DNA from: an uncultured Bacteroidales bacterium
GTDB taxonomy: Bacteria; Bacteroidota; Bacteroidia; Bacteroidales; UBA932
DNA length: 7,534 nt
Direction of reading: 5' to 3'
Assembly: GCA_946415795.1 (NCBI GenBank)
Contig: CAMKTW010000083.1
Coordinates: forward strand, 1-7,534
The notes under the pieces are model-generated. The model worked only from the letters and a program-made list of their open reading frames with translations, was not told where the DNA came from and did not search any database. A program made the position numbers and the translations under genes. Positions 1-5,797 of the stretch are shown in pieces. The number at the start of each line of letters is the position of its first letter. Position 1 is the stretch's first letter.

Positions 1-935
1 TCGGGTGCTTCGGCTTTCATCTGCTCCAGCTGCATTGCCTTATCCTCTGCAGACACGCCTACCCAGCGCTCCTGGTCGCTTCCGGCCTCTTCTACCTTAG
101 AGAGGTCGGGATTGACGGCGATGCCGCTGCGGGTGAAGCCCTGCTCGCTCACGTCAGTGCCCCAGGCCACTGTGTATCCCTTGTCAATTGCGTTGTAGAT
201 AACAGCCATCATATCGTCCAGGGGGATGTTGTAGCTGTAGTCCCAGCGCCAGTTGTCCCCTACTTCCAGCACGAACCGGGTATAGAAGGGGTGGTGGGTA
301 AAGGAGGTGATGGAGACATAGTCTTCCGGCTTGATGCCGAGGGAGGCTGCATAGCTCTTGGGGGTGTATTTCTTGCCGTTATATTCAAACTCTTCAGGAC
401 AGGGGCCGAGATATGCATCCAGAATACCCTGCAGGGCGCGTTTCCACGCGGTGGAGAGTTTTTTGTTGGGATTCTTTACAATGGCGTTGAGGAAGCCTTT
501 CATACCGGTCTCCATCTCGCTGTGGCGGTTTAGTTTCTCGCCATAGTTGAGCCCGTCCATAACCTCCTGCGGCACAATGCCATAGTCCTGCCAGATGTGG
601 AACACATCTTCACTGGAGCTGCCCTGGGCAAAGTTAAGGACGCCGTTCAGGCGTACAAACTTCTCCGCTTTATCTGCGTATGCCTTGCTGACCACAAACA
701 TCTCAGACAGGTCGGTCTCGGGGCCGCCCATACGTATAATCTCAGATTCGATAAATGATAGTGTGGAGTAGCACCAGCAGGTGCCGCTGCTGGCCTGGTT
801 CTTTACTGAAGTCACGGGAATCTCCTTCACTGTGGTGAAGGTGTATTCTTTGGTCTTTAATTCCGGCCTGGATTGAGCCTGAAGGGCAATCGATGCCAGA
901 AAGGCGCAGCCGAGGAGTGCCAATGTTTTTTTCAT
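1..935 (-). CDS. Secreted C1-family cysteine aminopeptidase (bleomycin hydrolase / aminopeptidase C-like), 3' end cut off by window edge
   Basis: The minus-strand frame starts at ATG 935-933 and stays open to the left edge, giving about 311 residues without the C-terminus. Residues 1-20 form a typical signal peptide (KK, a hydrophobic core, then ALQA before QSRPE), so the enzyme probably acts in the periplasm or at the envelope. The papain-type active-site segment lies at residues 46-57 (NQASSGTCWCYS). Q47 is the expected oxyanion-hole Gln and C53 (codon 777-779) the nucleophile. The later segments TSFTHHPFYTRF, DNWRWDYSYN and VAWGTDVSEQGFTRSGIAV match what I know of the Bacteroidota PepC/bleomycin hydrolase-like family (MEROPS C1B), which removes N-terminal residues from peptides. 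The catalytic His and Asn should lie beyond the window and cannot be checked. The gene follows cinA by 16 bp and is probably the last visible gene of that operon. An LLGC at residues 7-10 resembles a lipobox, but it sits too early in the signal peptide to be convincing. Confidence 0.92.
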   Translation of the reverse strand, partial: MKKTLALLGCAFLASIALQAQSRPELKTKEYTFTTVKEIPVTSVKNQASSGTCWCYSTLSFIESEIIRMGGPETDLSEMFVVSKAYADKAEKFVRLNGVLNFAQGSSSEDVFHIWQDYGIVPQEVMDGLNYGEKLNRHSEMETGMKGFLNAIVKNPNKKLSTAWKRALQGILDAYLGPCPEEFEYNGKKYTPKSYAASLGIKPEDYVSITSFTHHPFYTRFVLEVGDNWRWDYSYNIPLDDMMAVIYNAIDKGYTVAWGTDVSEQGFTRSGIAVNPDLSKVEEAGSDQERWVGVSAEDKAMQLEQMKAEAP

Positions 936-951
936 ATACATATATATTTAT

Positions 952-2262
952 TTATAATAATTTCTGTTGCATCATAAGCCGCAGCAGGTTGAGGGCGTTG
1001 GAGGCAAAGCGCTGCATATTGACCTCCCTGCTGGCGGAGGCGCTTCTGACCATACGGGAGACCACCTCGGTGGTGCCGGTGAACGGGTTGCGGTGCGCCG
1101 CAGCTATCCAGCAGGTGCCGACCGGCTTGGCTTCGCTCCCTCCGCCGGGGCCGGCGATGCCGGTGGTGGCGACGCTCCAGTCGGTGTCCAGCAGAGTCGC
1201 CACGCCGCGGGCCATTGCCTCTGCGCACTCTTTGCTCACCGCTCCGTATTTCTCAAGAATCTCCTCCGGAACGTTCAGAAGGTTCATTTTGACCTCGTTG
1301 GCGTAACTGGTGACGCTGCCCTTATAATAATCGCTGCTGCCCGGCACGCTGGTGATCAGGTTGGACACCAGTCCGCCGGTACACGACTCCGCCACCGATA
1401 TGGTCTCCTGATATGCCGCAGCGGGGGGTGCCTGGAGCAGGTGGGGAATAACCGTCTGCAAGGTGTCTTCACCCTCACCATATATATAATTGTCCAGCAA
1501 TGTGTAGAGTTCGCTGATTGCAGCATCCATCGCTTCCTTGCGGCCGGGGGTGCCGGCGCCGTAGAGCGACAGGCGTAGCCGCACGCCGTATATGGCGTTG
1601 GGCAGGTATGCAAGGTGCAGATATTCAGGCAGAGCCGTTTCCCAAGCCTCAATTGTCTTTGCAAGCACCGATTCCGCCAGGCCAAATGTGCAGACGGTGC
1701 GGTGGAGAATGGCGTCCATCTCAAAGTGACTCTGGATGGCCTCCATAACGTCGGGCAGGGCGGCGATGGTTTCGTAAGGTACGCCAGGCATAGAGTAGAG
1801 CAGCCTCTGGTGGCCATATTTGCCACCTTCTTCAAAGAAGAACTCCATTATTGGGGCGGTGCCCAGCTTGTTCACAATCACGCGGGCGGTGTCGGGGACG
1901 TCGGCCTGGGCGCGGTTGGTCTCCAGCATTGCTATGCCCCGGCGGCTGAGGATGCTCTCTATCACCTGCATCTGGGCGTCGCTCCGGTAATAACCTTTGG
2001 CGCCGGAGAGTGCGGCCAGAGCATCTTTTGTGATGTCATCTTTAGTTGGACCAAGACCTCCGGTGACGATAACTATATCGTTATTCCTCACAAGGTTGTC
2101 TATATGGGTCATTATTGTTGCGCGGTCGTCGCCGATAGACGATATCTGCTTCACTCGCACCCCGATGGCGCCCAGCGCGCGGGATATGTGCGACGAGTTT
2201 GTGTCAATAATCTGACCGATCAGGATTTCATCGCCTATGGCGCAGACAGATGCTGTTTTCAT
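952..2262 (-). CDS. cinA: CinA-family protein: N-terminal MoCF-like domain plus C-terminal nicotinamide-nucleotide amidase
   Basis: This is a full-length 436-residue protein, a usual size for two-domain CinA. Residues 1-170 are the molybdopterin-binding-like (COG1058) half, with GDEILIGQIIDTNS (10-23), TGGLGPTKDDITKDAL (67-82) and MPGVPYE (159-164). In studied family members this half is linked to ADP-ribose pyrophosphatase activity. Residues about 280-430 are the PncC half, with AESCTGG (291-297; S293 is the expected nucleophile), SYANEVK (319-325) and GIAGPGGGSEAKPVG (368-382). PncC deamidates nicotinamide mononucleotide to nicotinate mononucleotide in NAD recycling. The protein is expected to be cytoplasmic. 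The ATG at 2262 overlaps the pyrD stop in an ATGA tetranucleotide, which supports translational coupling and fixes this start. No key motif is missing. The old name 'competence/damage-inducible' should not be read as evidence for competence here. Confidence 0.96.
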   Translation of the reverse strand: MKTASVCAIGDEILIGQIIDTNSSHISRALGAIGVRVKQISSIGDDRATIMTHIDNLVRNNDIVIVTGGLGPTKDDITKDALAALSGAKGYYRSDAQMQVIESILSRRGIAMLETNRAQADVPDTARVIVNKLGTAPIMEFFFEEGGKYGHQRLLYSMPGVPYETIAALPDVMEAIQSHFEMDAILHRTVCTFGLAESVLAKTIEAWETALPEYLHLAYLPNAIYGVRLRLSLYGAGTPGRKEAMDAAISELYTLLDNYIYGEGEDTLQTVIPHLLQAPPAAAYQETISVAESCTGGLVSNLITSVPGSSDYYKGSVTSYANEVKMNLLNVPEEILEKYGAVSKECAEAMARGVATLLDTDWSVATTGIAGPGGGSEAKPVGTCWIAAAHRNPFTGTTEVVSRMVRSASASREVNMQRFASNALNLLRLMMQQKLL

Positions 2263-3350
2263 TCGCTTGATTGCATTAAAGCTTTAACTGTTTGAGGACT
2301 TTTGATCCTTCTAAGGCGTTCCCGCTTTTTGAGGTAGCGTATTATCCGCCTGGCGAATGCGGGGCCGTTGTATATAAAGCCGGTGTAAACTTCTACCAAT
2401 GAGGCGCCTGCGTCCAGCATCATACCGGCTTGGGCGGGAGTCATTATCCCGCCGGAGGCGATTACTGGGAGCAGGCCGTTGCTCTTTTCGCGGATATACT
2501 TCACGGTTGCGAGCGCTTTCTCAAACAGCGGGGCGCCGCTCAGGCCGCCTTCGCCGATGGCATCGACAGTTTTCCCGGGAGATTTGAGATTATCGCGGCT
2601 GCGGGTGGTGTTGGTGGCCACGATGCCGTCTATGCCATTTATCAGGCAGAGATGTATAATCTCATCTAACTGACTGTGTTCCAGGTCGGGAGATATCTTG
2701 AGAAGGATGGGGCGGGAGGTTTCGTTATAGCGGCGGACCTCCATCACCGACTCAATCACCTGGCTGAGCATATGGTCTCCCTGGAGCTGTTGCAGGTCTT
2801 TGACGTTCGGACAGGATACATTCAGCACAAAGAAATCCACAAAATCGTACATCAGGGCCAGCGAGCGGCAGTAGTCCTTGTATGAGAGATCGTTAGGCGT
2901 GGTGCTGTTTTTGGAAATGTTGGCCGCCACAATAATCCTGGGCGGGGTGGACCGGAGCTGTTTGAGCGCCGATCTGGCCCCCTTGTTGTTTATGCCCATC
3001 CGGTTTATCAGGGCCTGGTCTTTGGGCAGGCGGAAGAGTCTTGGCGATGGGTTGCCCGGCTGTGGCTCCGGGGTGAGGGCACCTATCTCTATGAAGCCAA
3101 AGCCAAAATTGGCCAGGTCGTTGTAAAACTCGCCGTTCTTATCCAGTCCGGCAGCGATCCCCACCGGATTAGGGAACTTGATACCAAACAGCTCAGTCTC
3201 AAGGGATTTGCTCCGCCGGCAGAAGCACATACGCGTAAAGGCGCGTGCCCCGGGGATGTACCGGAGAACTTTCAAGGCACCCATAGTTATGTTGTGGGCC
3301 TTTTCTGCCGGTAAGAGAAACAGCAGAGGTCTGATCAGCATTTTGTACAT
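2259..3350 (-). CDS. pyrD: Dihydroorotate dehydrogenase, class 2 (quinone-dependent) architecture
   Basis: This 363-residue FMN enzyme oxidises dihydroorotate to orotate, the fourth step of UMP synthesis. Class 2 forms pass electrons to the quinone pool at the inner membrane. The N-terminal helical extension typical of class 2 is present (residues 1-35, MYKMLIRPLLFLLPAEKAHN). The barrel motifs follow in order: GIAAGLDKNGE (64-74), NRMGINNKGA (116-125), LNVSCPN (176-182), the FMN lysine in LLKISPDL (K218), ATNTT (245-249), GEGGLSGAPL (266-275), IASGGI (297-302) and VEVYTGFIYNGP (319-330). The oddity is C180, at the position where class 2 enzymes normally have the catalytic Ser. The frame extends to a TTG at 3359, but ATG 3350 gives the family-like MYKxLIRP start; an ATG at 3341 is also possible. 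The gene lies 26 bp after the XRE regulator and overlaps cinA by 4 bp. Confidence 0.96.
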   Translation of the reverse strand: MYKMLIRPLLFLLPAEKAHNITMGALKVLRYIPGARAFTRMCFCRRSKSLETELFGIKFPNPVGIAAGLDKNGEFYNDLANFGFGFIEIGALTPEPQPGNPSPRLFRLPKDQALINRMGINNKGARSALKQLRSTPPRIIVAANISKNSTTPNDLSYKDYCRSLALMYDFVDFFVLNVSCPNVKDLQQLQGDHMLSQVIESVMEVRRYNETSRPILLKISPDLEHSQLDEIIHLCLINGIDGIVATNTTRSRDNLKSPGKTVDAIGEGGLSGAPLFEKALATVKYIREKSNGLLPVIASGGIMTPAQAGMMLDAGASLVEVYTGFIYNGPAFARRIIRYLKKRERLRRIKSPQTVKALMQSSE

Positions 3351-3376
3351 ATCGTACAAAAATAATAAAAAATCTG
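3351..3376 (-). promoter_or_regulatory. Possible internal promoter -7 box in front of pyrD
   Basis: The 26-bp XRE-pyrD gap is A/T-rich. Read on the minus strand it contains TATTTTTG (3364-3357), a match to the Bacteroidota -7 consensus TAnnTTTG, 6 bp before the pyrD ATG. There is no TTG at the usual 19-21 bp upstream spacing, and low-complexity A/T tracts match this box easily by chance. It may let pyrD be transcribed apart from the regulator, but this is weak evidence. Confidence 0.25.
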
Positions 3377-3982
3377 CTATCTCACTTCGTAGGTGCCGTC
3401 AGTGTACAAAATGGTGATTTGAGCAATCTGTTTTGCCGGACGACCGGCCGACGCAGGGTGTTTTAAGCGATTCTCAGAGGGATATTTTTGCGGTTGAGGT
3501 GCGTTAACCTGCTGGGGTACAGAAGATTGTCTGATTACTTCCGGTTGCGCGGGGGCAGGGGGATCCTGCGCAGCCAGGGCAGTTTGAGAAGGTGTTACCG
3601 GGGTATCAGTAAACTGACGGTGGTCAGATTTTGAAAGGTCTTTGCCAGAGAAAAGCTCTGGTTCATTGCCTGTTATAGAATCATCTTCAAGTTGTGCATC
3701 AAATGCATTTCCGGGATTTGCCTCTGCCTGCTGATAAGTGGGTGAGTCGCTCTCTGCAATCTGGGTGGGGAAGTCGCGGTACGCTTTGCCGTTCCCGGTG
3801 ATGAGCCAGTCGGGATTGATCTTGGGAAAAGTCACCAGCATCCTGCTGATGAATTCGAAGCTGGGTTTGTTGCGACCGGAGAGGAGGTGGGATACGCCGG
3901 AACGCTGGACACCGAGTTTGTCTGCAAATTGACTCGGAGAGAGGCCCTCCATTGCAAGGAAAAGTTTGAGTCGTTCTTCCAT
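3377..3982 (-). CDS. XRE-family helix-turn-helix transcriptional regulator with long Pro/Gln-rich linker and C-terminal hairpin tail
   Basis: The protein has 201 residues and is probably a DNA-binding regulator. Residues 1-66 are a Cro/C1-type HTH. The segment SPSQFADKLGVQRSGVSHLL (15-34) covers the helix-turn-helix, and GRNKPSFEFISRMLVTFPKI followed by NPDWLITGNG completes the fold. Residues about 70-178 are polar, low in hydrophobics and rich in Pro, Gln and Ser, so likely disordered. The tail at 183-201 (AKQIAQITILYTDGTYEVR) resembles the short basic-hydrophobic beta-hairpin that ends many Bacteroidota relatives. I chose ATG 3982 because the HTH begins directly after it and a good promoter lies just upstream; a longer frame back to a TTG at 4105 would translate through that promoter. 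It is the first gene of the probable pyrD-cinA-peptidase operon and divergent to queA. Its ligand and targets are unknown; autoregulation is suggested by palindromes upstream. Confidence 0.9.
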   Translation of the reverse strand: MEERLKLFLAMEGLSPSQFADKLGVQRSGVSHLLSGRNKPSFEFISRMLVTFPKINPDWLITGNGKAYRDFPTQIAESDSPTYQQAEANPGNAFDAQLEDDSITGNEPELFSGKDLSKSDHRQFTDTPVTPSQTALAAQDPPAPAQPEVIRQSSVPQQVNAPQPQKYPSENRLKHPASAGRPAKQIAQITILYTDGTYEVR

Positions 3983-4004
3983 ATAACTTTTGTAAACCGT
4001 CAGA

Positions 4005-4075
4005 TACAAATGTAGTAAACATTTTTGAACGGACAAATAGGTTTTGTATGGATACAATTGTAAATTACAAATGTA
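4005..4075. promoter_or_regulatory. Cluster of TACA(N2)TGTA palindromes, candidate operators of the XRE regulator
   Basis: TACAAATGTA occurs at 4005-4014 and again at 4066-4075. A perfect palindrome TACAATTGTA lies at 4053-4062, overlapped by a second dyad TTGTAT-GG-ATACAA at 4044-4057. A fourth near-copy (TACAAATGTT) lies further off at 4229-4238. The first copy contains the -7 box of the operon promoter, and the other cluster members lie just upstream of its -33 element. ACA/TGT dyads are common XRE-family operators, so autoregulation is a reasonable inference. The region is AT-rich, and the -7 consensus itself accounts for part of the first copy. Confidence 0.45.
4007..4037 (-). promoter_or_regulatory. 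Bacteroidota-type promoter for the XRE-pyrD-cinA-peptidase operon
   Basis: Read on the minus strand, a -33 TTTG (4037-4034) is followed after exactly 19 bp by a -7 box TACATTTG (4014-4007). This fits the consensus TTTG-N19-21-TAnnTTTG of Bacteroidota housekeeping sigma factors. It lies 24 bp before the ATG at 3982, so the 5' leader would be about 18-20 nt. No Shine-Dalgarno sequence is seen. It is the best-matching promoter in the window. Confidence 0.75.
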
Positions 4076-4341
4076 ATGCAATAATAGGATTGTTACATTG
4101 GACAAATCAGGCCGGTTTTTATTGATGTGTAAAATGAGTTGATTTTTCCAATCTACTGATTATTATAGATATAATTATGTATAAACATACTAATTACCGG
4201 CCTCCAGGCGTAAATTTATCCAATTTATTACAAATGTTGATAATTTTACCTCTCTTTAAGATTTAGCTACAATAACTAAATCACTGGGATAGAGCCATAT
4301 AATATTTACAATACTTTTGCATAACAATAAGTTATAAGACA

Positions 4342-4363
4342 TAAAGCAATTATTGATGCTTAT
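4342..4363. repeat. Imperfect inverted repeat, TAAAGCA ... TGCTTAT
   Basis: Arms TAAAGCA (4342-4348) and TGCTTAT (4357-4363) share a 5-bp perfect core (AAGCA/TGCTT) around an 8-bp spacer. The first nine bases, TAAAGCAAT, recur exactly at 4453-4461 in the second dyad. It may be a protein-binding site in the queA upstream region; no factor can be named. Confidence 0.35.
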
Positions 4364-4452
4364 ACCCGTGTTTATTTTTGTAAATACGCCTGTCGCGACG
4401 GATTATTGTCAAAATGTCATCTGCGGTTTACACGTTTCAACTTTACTGCATC

Positions 4453-4467
4453 TAAAGCAATGCTTTA
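4453..4467. promoter_or_regulatory. Perfect 7-1-7 dyad TAAAGCA-A-TGCTTTA upstream of queA
   Basis: The two 7-bp arms are exact reverse complements around one central A. The site ends about 34 bp before the queA -7 box, which is a plausible place for an activator or repressor. It shares the 9-mer TAAAGCAAT with the dyad at 4342. As RNA it could not form a hairpin with a one-base loop, so a DNA operator is the better reading. Confidence 0.4.
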
Positions 4468-4476
4468 AATAGCTAA

Positions 4477-4509
4477 TTAGGCGCAAATCCTGCACATTTT
4501 TTATCTTTG
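4477..4509 (+). promoter_or_regulatory. Promoter of queA with very short leader
   Basis: TATCTTTG at 4502-4509 matches the Bacteroidota -7 consensus TAnnTTTG exactly. The candidate -33 is only a weak TTAG (4477-4480), 21 bp upstream. The box ends 12 bp before ATG 4522, so transcription should begin within roughly 5-8 nt of the start codon, giving a leaderless or nearly leaderless mRNA. This also rules out the in-frame TTG at 4507, which lies inside the box. Confidence 0.6.
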
Positions 4510-4521
4510 CCTAAAATTGAG

Positions 4522-5751
4522 ATGATGACCGTAGATATTGATATTAATGACTACGACTATTCCCTGCCGGAGGAACGTATCGCAAAGTATCCATTGCCAA
4601 ATCGCGATGACTCCAGTCTCCTGGTGAATCTCGGTGGCGGTTATTCTAAGGAAAGTTTCAGGGATATCCATCGGTTTTTGCCGGAAGGCGGCCTTATGGT
4701 GTTTAATCAGACCAAGGTGATTCCGGCCCGTCTTTTTTTTCGTCGAGAGACTGGCTCCTTAATTGAAATTTTTTGTCTTGAGCCTTATGAACCATCTGAC
4801 TATCAGATTTGTTTTGCTTCTACTTCAAGTTGTCGCTTTAAGTGTATGGTGGGCAATCTTAAGCGCTTCAAAGACCGCGTAAGGCTTCTGACAGACCAAT
4901 GTGACGCCTCCCGTAAGGCGTCTCTCGAGGCGCTGGATCTGACCGCGACCCTGGTGGAACGTACAGACAACACTTGCATAGTGGAATTCAATTGGAATGG
5001 GGGTGAGTCTTTCTCAAGAGTAATGGAGATGTGCGGCAATATGCCCATCCCTCCTTATCTGAACCGTGCAACCGAAGATATGGATTATACCCGCTATCAA
5101 ACTACCTATGCCCGTTGGGAAGGCTCCGTGGCGGCTCCTACGGCCGGTCTGCACTTTACCGACAGGGTTATGGAGTCGGTAAGGAGCCGCGGCATAGATA
5201 CAGATTATGTTACGCTGCACGTGGGGGCGGGTACATTCCTCCCGGTGAAGAGCGACAAGGTGGCGGAACACAATATGCACAGCGAGCCGTTTGTGGTGAC
5301 GCTGGCATTCCTGGAAAAGCTCCTGGGATATGTAGGCGGAGGGCGGGTCATTGCCGTGGGAACAACATCGACCCGCACCCTGGAATCGCTTTACTATCTG
5401 GGTGTACACTGCATAGAGAAAGGGGCTCCGGGAGTGGTGGAACAGTGGGAACCATACCGCGAACAAGGGTATCGGATCTCTACGAAAGAATCGCTCTCTT
5501 CTCTCGTTAAATATATGATTGATAATAATCTTGATAAGCTGACCGCAAGGACAAGATTAATTATTGTACCTGGTTTCCGATATCGTATTGCGGACTATCT
5601 TGTCACTAATTTTCACCAGCCCAAAAGTACGCTGCTGCTGCTGATTGCGGCGTTTATCGGTGACCAGTGGCGGGATATGTACCGGTTTGCGATGGATAAC
5701 GGCTTCCGGTTTTTGAGTTATGGCGACTCTTCTCTTTTGAAGCGTCGTTAG
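4522..5751 (+). CDS. queA: S-adenosylmethionine:tRNA ribosyltransferase-isomerase
   Basis: QueA moves the ribosyl group of SAM onto 7-aminomethyl-7-deazaguanine (preQ1) at the wobble position of tRNAs for Asn, Asp, His and Tyr. The product is epoxyqueuosine, the penultimate queuosine intermediate. It is cytoplasmic. Family motifs run in order: LPEERIAKYPL (15-25), FNQTKVIPARL (61-71), GNMPIPPYLNR (172-182), YQTTYA then GSVAAPTAGLHF (201-212), LHVGAGTFLPV (232-242), HNMHSE (250-255), GTTSTRTLES (280-289), NFHQPKSTLLLLIAAFIG (363-380) and SYGDSSLL (399-406). The 409 residues exceed the common 340-360, with extra length between the ARL and GNMP motifs and before NFHQPKST. I recall a longer form in Bacteroidota. 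ATG 4522 was chosen because the promoter covers the upstream TTG; ATG 4525 is nearly equivalent. No other queuosine gene is visible nearby. Confidence 0.96.
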   Translation: MMTVDIDINDYDYSLPEERIAKYPLPNRDDSSLLVNLGGGYSKESFRDIHRFLPEGGLMVFNQTKVIPARLFFRRETGSLIEIFCLEPYEPSDYQICFASTSSCRFKCMVGNLKRFKDRVRLLTDQCDASRKASLEALDLTATLVERTDNTCIVEFNWNGGESFSRVMEMCGNMPIPPYLNRATEDMDYTRYQTTYARWEGSVAAPTAGLHFTDRVMESVRSRGIDTDYVTLHVGAGTFLPVKSDKVAEHNMHSEPFVVTLAFLEKLLGYVGGGRVIAVGTTSTRTLESLYYLGVHCIEKGAPGVVEQWEPYREQGYRISTKESLSSLVKYMIDNNLDKLTARTRLIIVPGFRYRIADYLVTNFHQPKSTLLLLIAAFIGDQWRDMYRFAMDNGFRFLSYGDSSLLKRR

Positions 5752-5797
5752 GTATTGTATTTGCGGTATTTTTTCGGATATTTGTAAAAATTGGTGT

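Larger units (their letters stand above)
3983..4521. other. AT-rich divergent intergenic control region
   Basis: No convincing gene was found in this stretch of about 540 bp between the divergent XRE gene and queA. It is much richer in A/T than the flanking genes. It contains the leftward operon promoter, the TACAAATGTA-type palindromes, two TAAAGCA dyads and the queA promoter. Two more TAnnTTTG matches lie on the plus strand: TACTTTTG at 4312-4319 and TATTTTTG at 4373-4380. Neither has a TTG at 19-21 bp; the second has a TTG 17 bp upstream (4353-4355). They could start an upstream queA transcript or a small RNA, or be chance matches. Minor dyads include GTCGCGAC (4392-4399) and TATGT-ATAA-ACATA (4176-4189). 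No terminator-like GC stem with a T-tract was seen. Confidence 0.7.

Noticed and set aside
1356..1835. Second minus-strand frame inside cinA, which could suggest a frameshift
   Set aside because: CinA is continuous in its own frame with all motifs in order, so this is an out-of-frame shadow.
1615..2295. Plus-strand open frame of about 226 codons opposite cinA
   Set aside because: The minus strand carries an intact two-domain CinA over the whole stretch. The plus-strand product has no recognisable motif and no promoter.
3983..4105. Extended N-terminus for the XRE protein starting at TTG 4105
   Set aside because: The extra 41 residues would be translated from the promoter and operator region and do not resemble any XRE N-terminus. 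The HTH begins directly after ATG 3982.
4392..4399. Palindrome GTCGCGAC in the intergenic region
   Set aside because: A single 8-bp palindrome with no repeat, T-tract or promoter context; not enough to call a site or terminator.
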